Source of the DNA: Chrysomallon squamiferum
Lineage: Eukaryota > Mollusca > Gastropoda > Neomphalida > Peltospiridae
Assembly: GCA_012295275.1 (NCBI GenBank)
Contig: CM022665.1
Location: 41,185,152 to 41,249,151, forward strand
Length of the DNA stretch: 64,000 bases
Direction of reading: 5' to 3'
Positions within the stretch are counted from its first letter, which is position 1, and each line of letters starts with the position of its first letter. The notes below the pieces were generated by a model. It searched no databases, was not told the DNA's origin, and worked only from the letters and a program-made list of their open reading frames with translations. Position numbers and translations under genes: made by a program. Shown here piece by piece: positions 54,906 through 64,000 of this stretch.

Positions 54906-56695
54906 CTGGGGAAAAGAGGGGAAAAAAAAAAATAATAAAAAAAATAACATCTTTCAATTTTATTATTGTTATCATTATTATTATTATTTTTATTTATTTA
55001 TTATTATTATTTTTTTTTTTTTTTATTATTTTTTTTTTACAAAACTGGCTGTTAGAGTAGTTTTGGACGTTCGCATGTATGTATGGATGTATGCTGGGCT
55101 CCAGATCTAGGGTTTCTAGCCGGATCTACATGGATGAATCCTAGAAGCTCCGGCAAGTCATTAAATCACTAAGTTGTGGTGTATTTGTTTACATATTGGT
55201 ATATATATTATTTCTGCATCACAAGATGTTTGTGTATGTGCTGATGTATGTATGGTTAACTGATGGTTAATTACCTCTACGTCAAATCGCTTCAGCCTGG
55301 AAATGCTTTCTTTGCTCCTGCAGGTAGTTGTTTTAATTGTCTTACAAAAATCTTTAATCCTGTTCTCCAGATGTCTCAGATTCTTGTCGCTGGTTTCCCA
55401 GTCTATGAACTCTTCATTATCGTTCTCAGAACTGGAACACACGAGTCGACGGCTTCCTGGCAGACGATTTTTCAGGGATGACATATAAACAGCTCTTAAT
55501 CTTTCGTCTAACTTCATCTTTTGGATTTCCTGCAGTTCTTGGAAGACATTCACGATCGTCTCTTCATCCAAGACGTCTCCACTTTCATTTTCTGAGTCGT
55601 CTGGGACGGCATCGCATGGAGTTATCCGTATCCCAGATTCACTGGTTTTCGGCCGCTTTGCTAACGAACCCGAAGACTTGGACTTAAACATTTGAGGACA
55701 GCAGCTGATAGACCGTACGAACGCTTCAACATCTAGAACTTCGGCCTCCTGTACGACCCTCTGATGGCCGAGAAGTTCTCGTTCGGCTTCGACGTTGTTA
55801 CGAAGTTTGCCAACACTTCTAGGAAGCTTTTGAGTCATGTTTCCGCTTATATCATTTAATCTGGCGTTTTCTAACAGTTTTGACTCAGTCATGCGCAGTT
55901 TCGAATCCGATTTTTTCCTGTAATATAAGGAGTCTTGAACGTACGGTTCTATCATTGGCACCTTGTCCTTAAGAAATAGTTCTACAAGGTATCTGAGTTT
56001 CGGGTCTTTCGATTCCTCTGCTTTAAGCTTCTGGTTGTCTGATTTTGGTATGAGAGTACTAGCCAGTGATAACAGCTCACCAAACAACGGTATTGACACT
56101 GATTTAGGAATTTCCATTCTTCGGATCAGTCTTCTGAAAACTCCGATCTTTAGCATCTCCATTGTTCTCATTTGCTTTCGAAGAACTAATCTCTCAAAGT
56201 TCTTGGCGTTCAGAACAAACACTTCGGTATCAGTTGTCGCAATGACTGTTCCAATATTCGTATCCAGATTCAGCACCATTTCGATATCACCTGCGAATAC
56301 AGAGTATACGTGAAGTTTTTTTTTTTTTTTTTTTTTTTCTAGAATTAGCCACTAATGGCGGTCGATTTTAATTTATGCTTAAAAGCAAAATCACTGTTTG
56401 TAAGTTTCTGAGCATCATTTTATAAAAAGAAGTATAATGAAAAAAAACAATAAACATTTTAACATGAAAGATAAAACGAATTTCGACAATGTTTTTTTGC
56501 TCCCCTTTAACAGAGATTTATGTTCACTTACCAACAATCTCATTTTTACACACATAGCAAAGATCGATGAATTTATTCATTACAAGCTTCTCGGCTGCCA
56601 CGTACCCTTCTTTTCTCTTGACTTGAATGTAACGTGACGTCACACCATCAGACTTTGATCTTTGTATGAGCTGACGATTTGCAGGTTTTCTGAAA

Positions 56696-56745
<50 letters not shown>

Positions 56746-59700
56746 AGAAGAAGATCAATACGTAATGTGTGAGAGAGAAAACAACAACAACAAAAAAACA
56801 AAAACGGCTGTTGCAGTTAGAACATTAAAAACAATTTCCACACTTTCATTCTAGTAATTAATCTCTTAACTATTCAGCGTTCAGAATTTAGTACTGCAAT
56901 AAATCTTATCCTTGTAATAAAACACTGATTGATGATACAGGGATTGATAAAATTAAAGTACATAAATAAACGTAACAGAATTCATCACATTTATGTATGT
57001 TTTTTTTTATTTTTATTTTTATTTTATTTTTTTTTCGGTTTCACTACACAGAATACAATTTATCTTAAGATAATAAAAACTATTCCGTTTAATGTTTATA
57101 CAAAGGGATAACATTTAATTTGGAAGAAGCAATATCGATTATCATTATTATGAAATAAATTTGCATCATCATTGTAGCCTTCATAGAAGTACTCAAATAA
57201 GTGCTGCTTACATTTGCTGAAAGCGGCTGAAAAACATCACTCTACATGTTGAATATTTTGCCTTATGTGTACGCCATTTTGAACATACAGCAATATTAAT
57301 GAAATATCTGTCAGAGCTTGAAAACAAATACTCACTTAATTTTGTTTTCGTTCCATTCGCTTGGTTTCAGAAAACCTGGGTACTGGATCAAGTGTTTCGC
57401 TGGTTCAATCACTACTTTAGCGTGACCACTATAATAAAAATTATAATAGTCAGCGTTAATGGATTTTTTATGTGTATATTTCTTTGTGTATCTGTGAGCT
57501 CGCTTAGTTAATGTATGGGAATGTGTTATTTTATTTAATGTGTGTAATTATTATTATTATTATTATCATCATCATCATCATCATCATCATGGTCATCATC
57601 GTCATCGTCATTATAAGCAGCATTAGCATCAACATTATAATTATTATTGTCGTTGTTATCATTTGTTATTATCTATAAGCTCGCTTATTTAAAGTTTGGG
57701 AATGTGCAATTTTATTTAATGTGTGTAATTATTATTATTATTGGTGGTGGTGGTGTTGTTGTTTTTGTTATTGTTTTACTTTTCGATATACGGTGCGAGG
57801 ATTCGATAGAAATGTCCTTTTTAATGCACACTTTAGAACTTATTATTTTAGCGCAATACTTTTGTATTAACAAAAACACTGGCTGTTAGTAGCTAAACTA
57901 ACTAACTAAATTTATAAATAAATAAACTTAATAATAATGCTAATAAATAAAAGACAAAATACACACACATAAATACATATATATATATCTATTTTAAAAA
58001 TAAATAAATAAATAGAACAAAATTAAATTAAAATTAATAAATACAAATGTCTGCACATAATTACACATTACTGTGAGAATTCGGAATCATCAAAAGTCAT
58101 TAGTTACTAAGCGAACGCTTAGTCTAGAACAGTACAGTGAACATTTAGAAATATTTTAATATTACATCATTACCTCAGAATAAAAACCAATCCTTTACTG
58201 AGTTCCCCTTGTTTCATGATGACTGACCCGTACTTGTGCACCTCTTTAATCAAGCTCATCTGCAGAAGTCGCTGAAATTTTGGCGTCCAGAAATTAAATA
58301 AAGGACATTTTTCTACAAACTTTCGTCTCTCCTCGTAATATTCCTCCTGTTTTACCTGATAAAAAAAAATAGATAAATATATAAATAAATATAAAGAAGA
58401 AAGAATTAATAATAAAAACCATGAGGATGATAACGATGATAATAATAATGATACCTAAGAACAAATGCTTTATTATTAACACCCTTAACTATCAAAAATC
58501 ATTACAGTTATCAATATTTTTGATAAAATGCTGCGTGGAAATTATCCTTCTGCCTTTAAGGGGTATTCTATGAGTGTCTTCTCGTACATACAGCACGGCC
58601 TTTGATAAACGAGTACTAACTAGGGTACTGACTGGAACGAGAAATTAGGATCATTGATCGTGAATCCAATTAATGCCTCTACTGATGGCTCTGTCAGTCT
58701 TGCCGCAGTTGTTTCACTAATGATTTTTAAAAGACAAAGAAATAACCGATAATCTGACATACTTACCGGCACTAAGCAAACAAGAAATATTAAGTTAGAA
58801 GAATCAAACCGGTAAATGAACAGTAAACTAGCGGAAAGATTAGAACTGGATTAAATGTTGTGTGTGTCACTATAGTGTTCACTGAGTGACTAGAAAGTTC
58901 ACTTGCAGGTTTTACGTCAATTATTTAAAATGGGGAAAAAAAAAAAAGTCAGAGATATTAGACTTCACTCTACTGTCAGAAAACCGTCCAGAATAAAACA
59001 AAGAAAATGGCTCCGTTTTTATATTGGCATATTTTGTTCATGTCTAAATATCAATATAAAAAAAATCAATAATAATAATAACAGTTAAGAAATTTAAAAT
59101 AAATGAAAGAAATTTTTTAATTTGATAAAGATGCTGTTATTTATAAAACTGAATTATGCTGCCAAATGTAAATTTGTGACAGAAACTGAGAATATCGAAA
59201 GTATTATTTTAAGTGGTGTGTATGTGTGTGTGTTGACTGTGAATATATAGATATATCTTTAAAATGTTCTTTTTTTGTGTGATGTTCGGTTCTGTAAAAA
59301 TTACTAAATTAAACAATTAGTTTATTTTATATTCTCAGATAAAACGCGAGATTTATGACGTAGTCTATGGCGTGGCAGAAGAGGATTTCGTCTGCTGCAC
59401 TTTAATTTGATAGATAATAACATGCAGCAGCTATTAATTTACAGATCTCTTCAAGCATTTGTAAACAAATGTTCATAACGTAGTCTATGGTGTGGCAGAA
59501 GAGGATTTCGTCTGCTGCACTTTAATTTGATAGATAATAACATGCAGCAGCTATTAATTTACAGATCTCTTCAAGCATTTGTAAACAAATGTTCATACTT
59601 TACATTTCAGTTGTAACTTACACCCATCCCCCCAACGCGGCAGACAAACAGAATCGCGCCTAATTTTAAGACATGTCAGTTGTAAACTTATTATTCTCCA

Positions 59701-60344
59701 TTTATTTATAACACTTATTCACCCCCTCACCTTCAGAATAAATTAACGACGGAAATAGAACAGGCTTGAATTCTCTGAAACGTGAAGACGAGCAAATGAC
59801 CTCTTTTTGGGGGGAGTGGGGGGTGGGGGTGGGGGTTGATATAAACATACATCTTAAACTTAGAAACGCAGACGTCAACACCGTCAAACTGGAAAAAAAA
59901 AAAGTAGAGTCGTGATGAAGTACCATGTTGGTTTTATTAATACAGATAAAACATTTGAAATCGCCGTGTGTCACTCGGTGAAAATCAAACGCCGACAAAA
60001 AGATATTATCTCCAGGATCATGTAACCAGATTTACTAGCAGTCTATGGCACCTGATTCAACCGATAAATCAGTTTAATGTTTTAAGTTTCAACATTTATT
60101 AATTGATTACAAACATTTTAAACTTCTGACACAATTGTAGTCTTCAAAGCACGGTCATTTCTTCAACAGCAGTAAAAAAAAAAAAAAAATTTTTATATGT
60201 GTAGTTTCAGAGATAGGCATTTTGATATATCAGTCATGAGGAAATGGTTAGGATGTTCCTAAATGCAGTCTTTTTCCCCATTTCCACAAAATCTCGACGT
60301 AGTCTCTCTGCCAAATGTCATCCTATTTGATTTTCTTCTTCTAC

Positions 60345-60381
<37 letters not shown>

Positions 60382-62514
60382 GTTACTTAATATAGCAACC
60401 ACCTAGTGAAAACTGGTGGGGCGTTGTTAAACAAATATTTATCAATTCATTCCGCTGTCGTATATCAGTATCGTTATAAATTTGAATTATTTACTTAATG
60501 TAATGATTACGTCATGGTAGCGCCAACATACGTGATCCGTCAACACAGTAATACATTTCATAGCTGAAAAGTGCTCGAGTTAGTTGCACAATAAGAACGT
60601 GTTGACATGTGTATACATTATTATTAATATAAACACGAATTTTTTTATTTTTTATTTTTGGATTATGGCTATATGAAGAAACTGGTAAATACTTTTTTTT
60701 TTATTTTTTTTTTTTTTTTTTTTTACGTCTGCCCAATTCATTTATGTAAGGTCATAATATACGTAGTTTGCTTAACTAAGTGACATATTTGGAAGTCAAA
60801 GGAGAAATCTTTATTTAATAACTAAATCATATATATATATATATAAAACACACACACACACACACACACATACACTTTTAAAATATAATAATGATAATGA
60901 TAATAATAATAGTAATAATAATAATAATAGTAATGATAAAAATGATGATAATAAGTGATTGTAAAATAGTAAAAAAGAGAGAGAAAGTATACGATATATT
61001 ATCAACCATATTCATTGTCTTAATAAAAAAAAATAAATAAATAAACTAAAAAGATTTGACACTGCCGGTACTCTTGACGACCTCATAAAGGACCTCGTGA
61101 ATTTAAATGAGGGGGTCTAAAAAAAAATATATTTTAAATTTTTTTTTGTTGTGATTTCTTTGTAATGTATATTTTCACGTCCAAACAAGCTAACTGAATT
61201 CTATATTTACAGAATAAAGATAGCAATTAAAAGAAAACTCAGCATATTATAATAACTATTTTACGTGTCAAATATAGGTTTTTCTAAAGGCTTATACATA
61301 AAGAGGAAACCCGCTGCTTTTACTCCGCGACTATTCTTAACCGCAAGGAATATTTTTTTATGCTTGTTCTTTTAAACTGGAAAGTAATTATCTAGAACGG
61401 CGCGTGCGGTCTTTCGTTAAATTGAATAAATATCCTTTTCATGAACATCCATTGTCTGTTCACAGTATTTTTATAATTATTAGTCAATATTAGTCAATAT
61501 AGAAAGGCAGAAGAGATCTAAAAGTGATTTTGATATTTTACATCACTCATTTATTTATATTTATAAATGAATATACCTTCATCGATCGTTCAAACAATTC
61601 CCTAGATATTACGAGTAGATCCGAATCCTCGTCGGCTATTACCGTCGCATTCCTTACGGAGTTTTCTCCGAGCAAGGCAACTTCCCCAAATCCATCGCCA
61701 CCATCTGAAAAATACAGATACACAAAGATTAATTTTTAATAAGTTTGTTTTTTCATCTAACCGGTGAATTATCATTCTATAATAATAATAATAATAATAA
61801 TAAATAATAATAATAATAATAAATAAATAAATAAATAAATAAATAAAGATTTTGTTTTCTACAAATATTTTTCCAAACGATACTGTTTTGCGAATGCATA
61901 CTTATCATTACGAATTTTAGGGATGGCAGTTTTGTAAATACGTCAACGGAGAAGACATTTATTAATATTAAATATATTAAATGTATTTATACATCACTAG
62001 CGATAATAAATTATATAACAAATATATTACTTCACTTATTAATAACTGCTCACATCTTAATATATGTTTGTCTATTACATAGCCTACAATTAATGGTTTA
62101 TAAATACTACATGCTATTCTTAACAATTTACGTAACAACATGCACATATGTAGGCCAAAACTTTTTTTTAATGATGTTTATGAAAGATAATCTTTACTCC
62201 TATTCCCTGATAAAATAACAAAAACAGTTTCTTAAAGTTTGTATTTAATACTTTACATACTTTTTTTTTTTTTTTTTTTTTGTTGTTGTTGTTGTAATTT
62301 ATATAACATCACGTATGCGGTACGCTCACAATAAATTTATACATTAGCTACGTGCTGTACGACCAAATAATTATTATATGTGTATTATTAAGAAAAATTC
62401 GTACTAAGTGTACACGGCATAATATTGAATATTAAGCCTCGGTACACAAATCATTAACTATAATAGATATGTAACACAAATACCTATACCATGACAGCAA
62501 CACGTATCCGCCAT
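54702..62514 (-). CDS. cyclic-nucleotide-binding-domain protein, CNBD2-like (multi-exon)
   Basis: Exons in transcript order: 62514-62484 (candidate), 61704-61577, 58355-58174, 56689-56532, 56290-55275 and 54905-54702. All GT-AG borders and phases agree; 572 residues. Residues 11-53 are the second half of a CNBD with a canonical phosphate-binding cassette (FGEVALLGENSVRNATV: FGE 16-18, Arg 28). Residues 54-200 form a second CNBD (CPLFNFW..., YGSVIMKQGELSKGLVFIL, YIQVKRKEGYV, VGDIEMVLNLDTNIGTVIAT) in which the Arg is replaced by Gly and FGE is altered. A charged, probably disordered region with an acidic ETIVNVFQELQEIQKMK helix follows. CNBD2 proteins are linked to sperm function in mammals; the assignment to that subfamily is tentative. 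The 5' half of the first CNBD is missing. Confidence 0.75.
55275..56290 (-). CDS. CNBD-protein gene, long exon (end of CNBD2 fold and tail)
   Basis: Acceptor attcgcag before 56290, starts in phase 1. It encodes (G)DIEMVLNLDTNIGTVIATTDTEVFVLNAKNFERLVL, the end of the second CNBD, then KIGVFRRLIRRMEIPK and about 300 polar residues. If the donor at 55274 were not used the frame would run to a TAG ending at 55161. That tail is low-complexity (HTSAHTQTSC), so splicing to the exon at 54905 is preferred. Confidence 0.85.
56291..56531 (-). other. short intron of CNBD gene
   Basis: 241-base intron with gtaagt donor and cgcag acceptor. On the plus strand it shows a T run near 56317-56338, which is an A run in the transcript, so the acceptor has only a short pyrimidine stretch. 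Confidence 0.7.
56532..56689 (-). CDS. CNBD-protein gene, middle exon
   Basis: Acceptor ttttcag, donor gtaagt, starts in phase 2 and ends in phase 1. It encodes KPANRQLIQRSKSDGVTSRYIQVKRKEGYVAAEKLVMNKFIDLCYVCKNEIV. YIQVKRKEGYVAAEK is the central beta-roll of the second CNBD. Confidence 0.8.
56690..58173 (-). other. CNBD gene intron
   Basis: 1.5 kb with an AAT run at 56700-56744, ATC/ATT repeats at about 57546-57660, and AAAT repeats. The plus-strand frame at 57299-57511 has no similarity or splice support. Confidence 0.6.
58174..58355 (-). CDS. CNBD-protein gene, exon with CNBD start
   Basis: Acceptor tatcag, donor gtaatg, starts in phase 0 and ends in phase 2. It encodes VKQEEYYEERRKFVEKCPLFNFWTPKFQRLL...HKYGSVIMKQGELSKGLVFILR. 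'CPLF..W......L' followed by 'yG.vi.kQGe....vffI..G' is a textbook CNBD N-terminal half. Confidence 0.9.
59358..59597. repeat. tandem duplication, 2 x 120 bp, nearly identical
   Basis: 59358-59477 and 59478-59597 differ by about one base (ctatggcgtgg versus ctatggtgtgg). The unit contains its own small inverted repeat (gtctgctgcac/gtgcagcag-like). It is recent. Confidence 0.9.
59809..59836 (+). other. G-quadruplex-forming tract
   Basis: Four or more G runs of five or six bases separated by one to three bases (ggggggagtggggggtgggggtggggg). This satisfies the G3+N1-7 quadruplex rule on the plus strand, which is the template strand of the CNBD gene. Confidence 0.7.
61577..61704 (-). CDS. CNBD-protein gene, exon with canonical phosphate-binding cassette
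   Basis: Acceptor tttcag before 61704, donor gtatat at 61576, starts in phase 1 and ends in phase 0. It encodes GGDGFGEVALLGENSVRNATVIADEDSDLLVISRELFERSMK. FGEVAL...R.ATV matches the cAMP/cGMP phosphate-binding cassette of PKA regulatory subunits (FGELAL...RAATV), and DSDLLVISRELFER the following strand and helix. Confidence 0.9.
61705..62483 (-). other. CNBD gene intron or upstream region
   Basis: AT-rich with AAT/AAAT repeats at about 61777-61845 and a T/GTT run at about 62262-62296. The missing first half of the first CNBD could not be found here. Confidence 0.5.
62484..62514 (-). CDS. candidate first exon of CNBD-protein gene
   Basis: The minus-strand ATG at 62514 opens MADTCCCHGI and reaches a gtattt donor at 62483 in phase 1, exactly what the next exon requires (G|AT to Asp). 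An in-frame stop lies about 54 bases upstream, so the frame starts here if it is real. The weak Kozak context (t at -3) and the resulting half CNBD argue for caution. The true 5' end could lie beyond the window. Confidence 0.4.
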
Positions 62515-63158
62515 AGAAAGTTTGAATTTAAAAATGTTAATGCACTGGTGTTATATATGGGTGTGTCCCATGAACCACAGTGGAGTTTGACAGTAAATAA
62601 CACAAAACAACGATAGGAAGGCGACTCTTTGTTTATTCACACTTTGATAACAAAGTTCGTCTGTCTCTACTTAGTATGAACACATGAACAAAACAGACTG
62701 GATGGAACTATTTTCATTCGAACGCGACTTCATTATTAAACCGCAGTGCGTAACGCGATATCCCGGTGTGTTTTTACTACTGACGGGGTACTTAATTGTT
62801 TTCAACACGTATGGGAAAACTTGTGTTTCTAAATAAACAAAACTAATAATGATTTTCTTCGCAATAAAAACATGGCCTGTGTGAACAAAATGGACATCAA
62901 AAGTGTGATATGCGTGAAGCTGTTTATTCCTACGCCATTTGTTATTACGTTGTTCTTTTTCTTTGTTTATTCTGTATTGATACTGTAAATATAACCTGTG
63001 TTATTGTAATAATATTGTCTTTGATATTCGTATTTTATTAAAATTAAATCATCTTCGTTTTCCATTGTGGTATCTATCGTTCATACTTTATTACAATTAT
63101 ATTAGCTTTGTTTTTACAATATACGCGTGCCTAATGCCCCCCCCCAAAATTTTTTTTA

Positions 63159-63197
<39 letters not shown>

Positions 63198-63298
63198 TAA
63201 AAAATATAAAATATTCGAATAGGTTGAAGCAGTTATTATACACTCCCCTTTTCAATAATTAAGTTTCCCCAATAAAACAATTCTGACGAGACTCGAAA
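62515..63298. promoter_or_regulatory. possible shared promoter between divergent genes
   Basis: About 780 bases between two candidate start exons pointing away from each other. The part at about 62560-62800 is richer in CpG (ttcgaacgcgact, taacgcgatatcccggt) and freer of microsatellites than its surroundings. An AAT run lies at about 63161-63192, after a C run at 63138-63145. No core promoter element is certain. Confidence 0.3.
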
Positions 63299-63356
63299 AT
63301 GGATAGAAAAAAGTGCACCAGAGGGCGTCACGAGTTTCAAAATTTTCCTCCTCTAG
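63299..63356 (+). CDS. candidate first exon of a gene leaving the window
   Basis: The ATG at 63299 in a strong start context (aaaATGg) encodes MDRKKCTRGRHEFQNFPPL and ends at a consensus donor, ctag|gtatgt, in phase 1. The product is too short to identify. Support is limited to start context, donor quality and position opposite the CNBD gene. Confidence 0.3.
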
Positions 63357-64000
63357 GTATGTACAATGCTTTTAACACAAAACAGCAAAATACTTCTAAA
63401 ATAAGTTCGGAAAACGTCGAAAAAAAGTTTAAAAAGACTTTAAAGTTTTCGTGTTAAACATATATGAAAACAACTACAGATTTAAATAGGAAAATGGTTT
63501 CATCGGACCAGAAGTGTATTATTATTCAACACGATTTTGAATGTAATACAACTGCTACGTTTATCATTCATAGAACATTAACGAACATCTAAAATAAATA
63601 CAGTGACATTTCTCAAAACCGGGCCCTGACTACACTGGAATTTCACTCAAACTACAATTTCCGACGTCCCGTGATTTTTCATATACTTATATGTAAAACC
63701 TCAGTAAATCAAACACTTCTACTAATCAGTTTTTCCTGGGTCCAGAAACTGTTCGGTTTATAATGCACTTTCAAAGATACGGTAACATACAAATATTTAC
63801 ACAAAATTAATATTAACACTAGTTGTAGTAGTTGCTGTTGTTAATTGTATAGAAGTACTACTACTAGTAGTAGCAGATACTATTGTTGAAGCATAATAAA
63901 TAATATTATAATTGTAATAGTGGTAGTAAAGTAGTAATGTTAGTAGAACTGTAGCAGTCTAGTATCAGTAATACTAACACTAATACTATTAGTAGTAGTT
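63357..64000. other. right-edge non-coding stretch
   Basis: AT-rich, ending in irregular AGT/ACT trinucleotide repeats (about 63818-64000). Nothing coding is recognised. It would be intron 1 of the candidate gene at 63299. Confidence 0.4.

Larger units (their letters stand above)
58356..61576 (-). other. CNBD gene intron
   Basis: 3.2 kb intron. It holds a 120-bp tandem duplication (59358-59597), a G-rich tract (59809-59836), TTA repeats near 60356-60382, a T run near 60703-60724, CA/TA at about 60828-60872 and AAT/ATG repeats to 60955. No additional exon could be supported; the frames at 58903-59088 and 59702-59998 lack similarity. Confidence 0.6.

Noticed and set aside
55263-56313. Plus-strand frames opposite the CNBD gene
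   Set aside because: They are antisense shadows of a frame with clear CNBD homology and splice borders on the minus strand.
1-64000. tRNA, rRNA and snRNA genes
   Set aside because: I found no segment with recognisable cloverleaf boxes or rRNA-like sequence by eye. A tRNAscan or Infernal run would be needed to exclude weak cases.

Overview
The window looks like nuclear DNA of an animal with large, AT-rich introns packed with microsatellites (TTA/AAT, CA/TG, GA/CT, poly-A/T). A gustatory-receptor-like 7TM gene, a PAN/sushi/galectin-like secreted lectin pair and an AREL1 orthologue together suggest a lophotrochozoan, most likely a mollusc and possibly a cephalopod. That placement is inference; nothing here fixes the species. 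No bacterial, plasmid, viral or CRISPR features are visible.

Region 1 (about 2.3-41 kb, + strand) is one large gene, the orthologue of the HECT E3 ubiquitin ligase AREL1 (KIAA0317). Sixteen exons with consistent splice sites and phases run from 14187 to 37997. A candidate start exon at 2502-2595 joins in phase and gives an 809-residue protein (human AREL1 is about 823). Introns are 0.4-11.6 kb long. Several carry local tandem duplications that start at or span exon/intron boundaries. The 3' UTR begins as a decayed tandem array built from the last coding stretch of the gene itself.

Region 2 (44-52.4 kb) holds a four-exon gustatory-receptor-like gene (+), identified by its phase-0 3' exons and a terminal TYhhhhhQF motif. 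Its 2.9 kb second intron contains a complete single-exon lectin gene (copy A, +). An inverted second copy (copy B, -) lies just beyond the receptor's stop codon, so the receptor's last two exons sit between two inverted arms of about 1.7 kb. The two lectins are almost identical in 5' flank, signal peptide, PAN-like and sushi-like parts, but strongly diverged in the galectin-like C-terminal part. Copy A has a duplicated 5' flank and copy B a duplicated C-terminal segment. This is the most interesting system in the window.

Region 3 (54.7-62.5 kb, - strand) is a multi-exon cyclic-nucleotide-binding-domain gene (CNBD2-like). It has one canonical half-domain and one degenerate CNBD, a long charged C-terminal part, and a hidden last exon at 54702-54905. 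A candidate first exon on the other strand at 63299-63356 suggests a head-to-head neighbour that continues outside the window.

Mobile DNA is limited to short non-autonomous elements: a pogo/Tigger-like MITE, a hAT MITE with target duplication, a second hAT-like fragment, a piggyBac-like TTAA element, and an unassigned TIR element.
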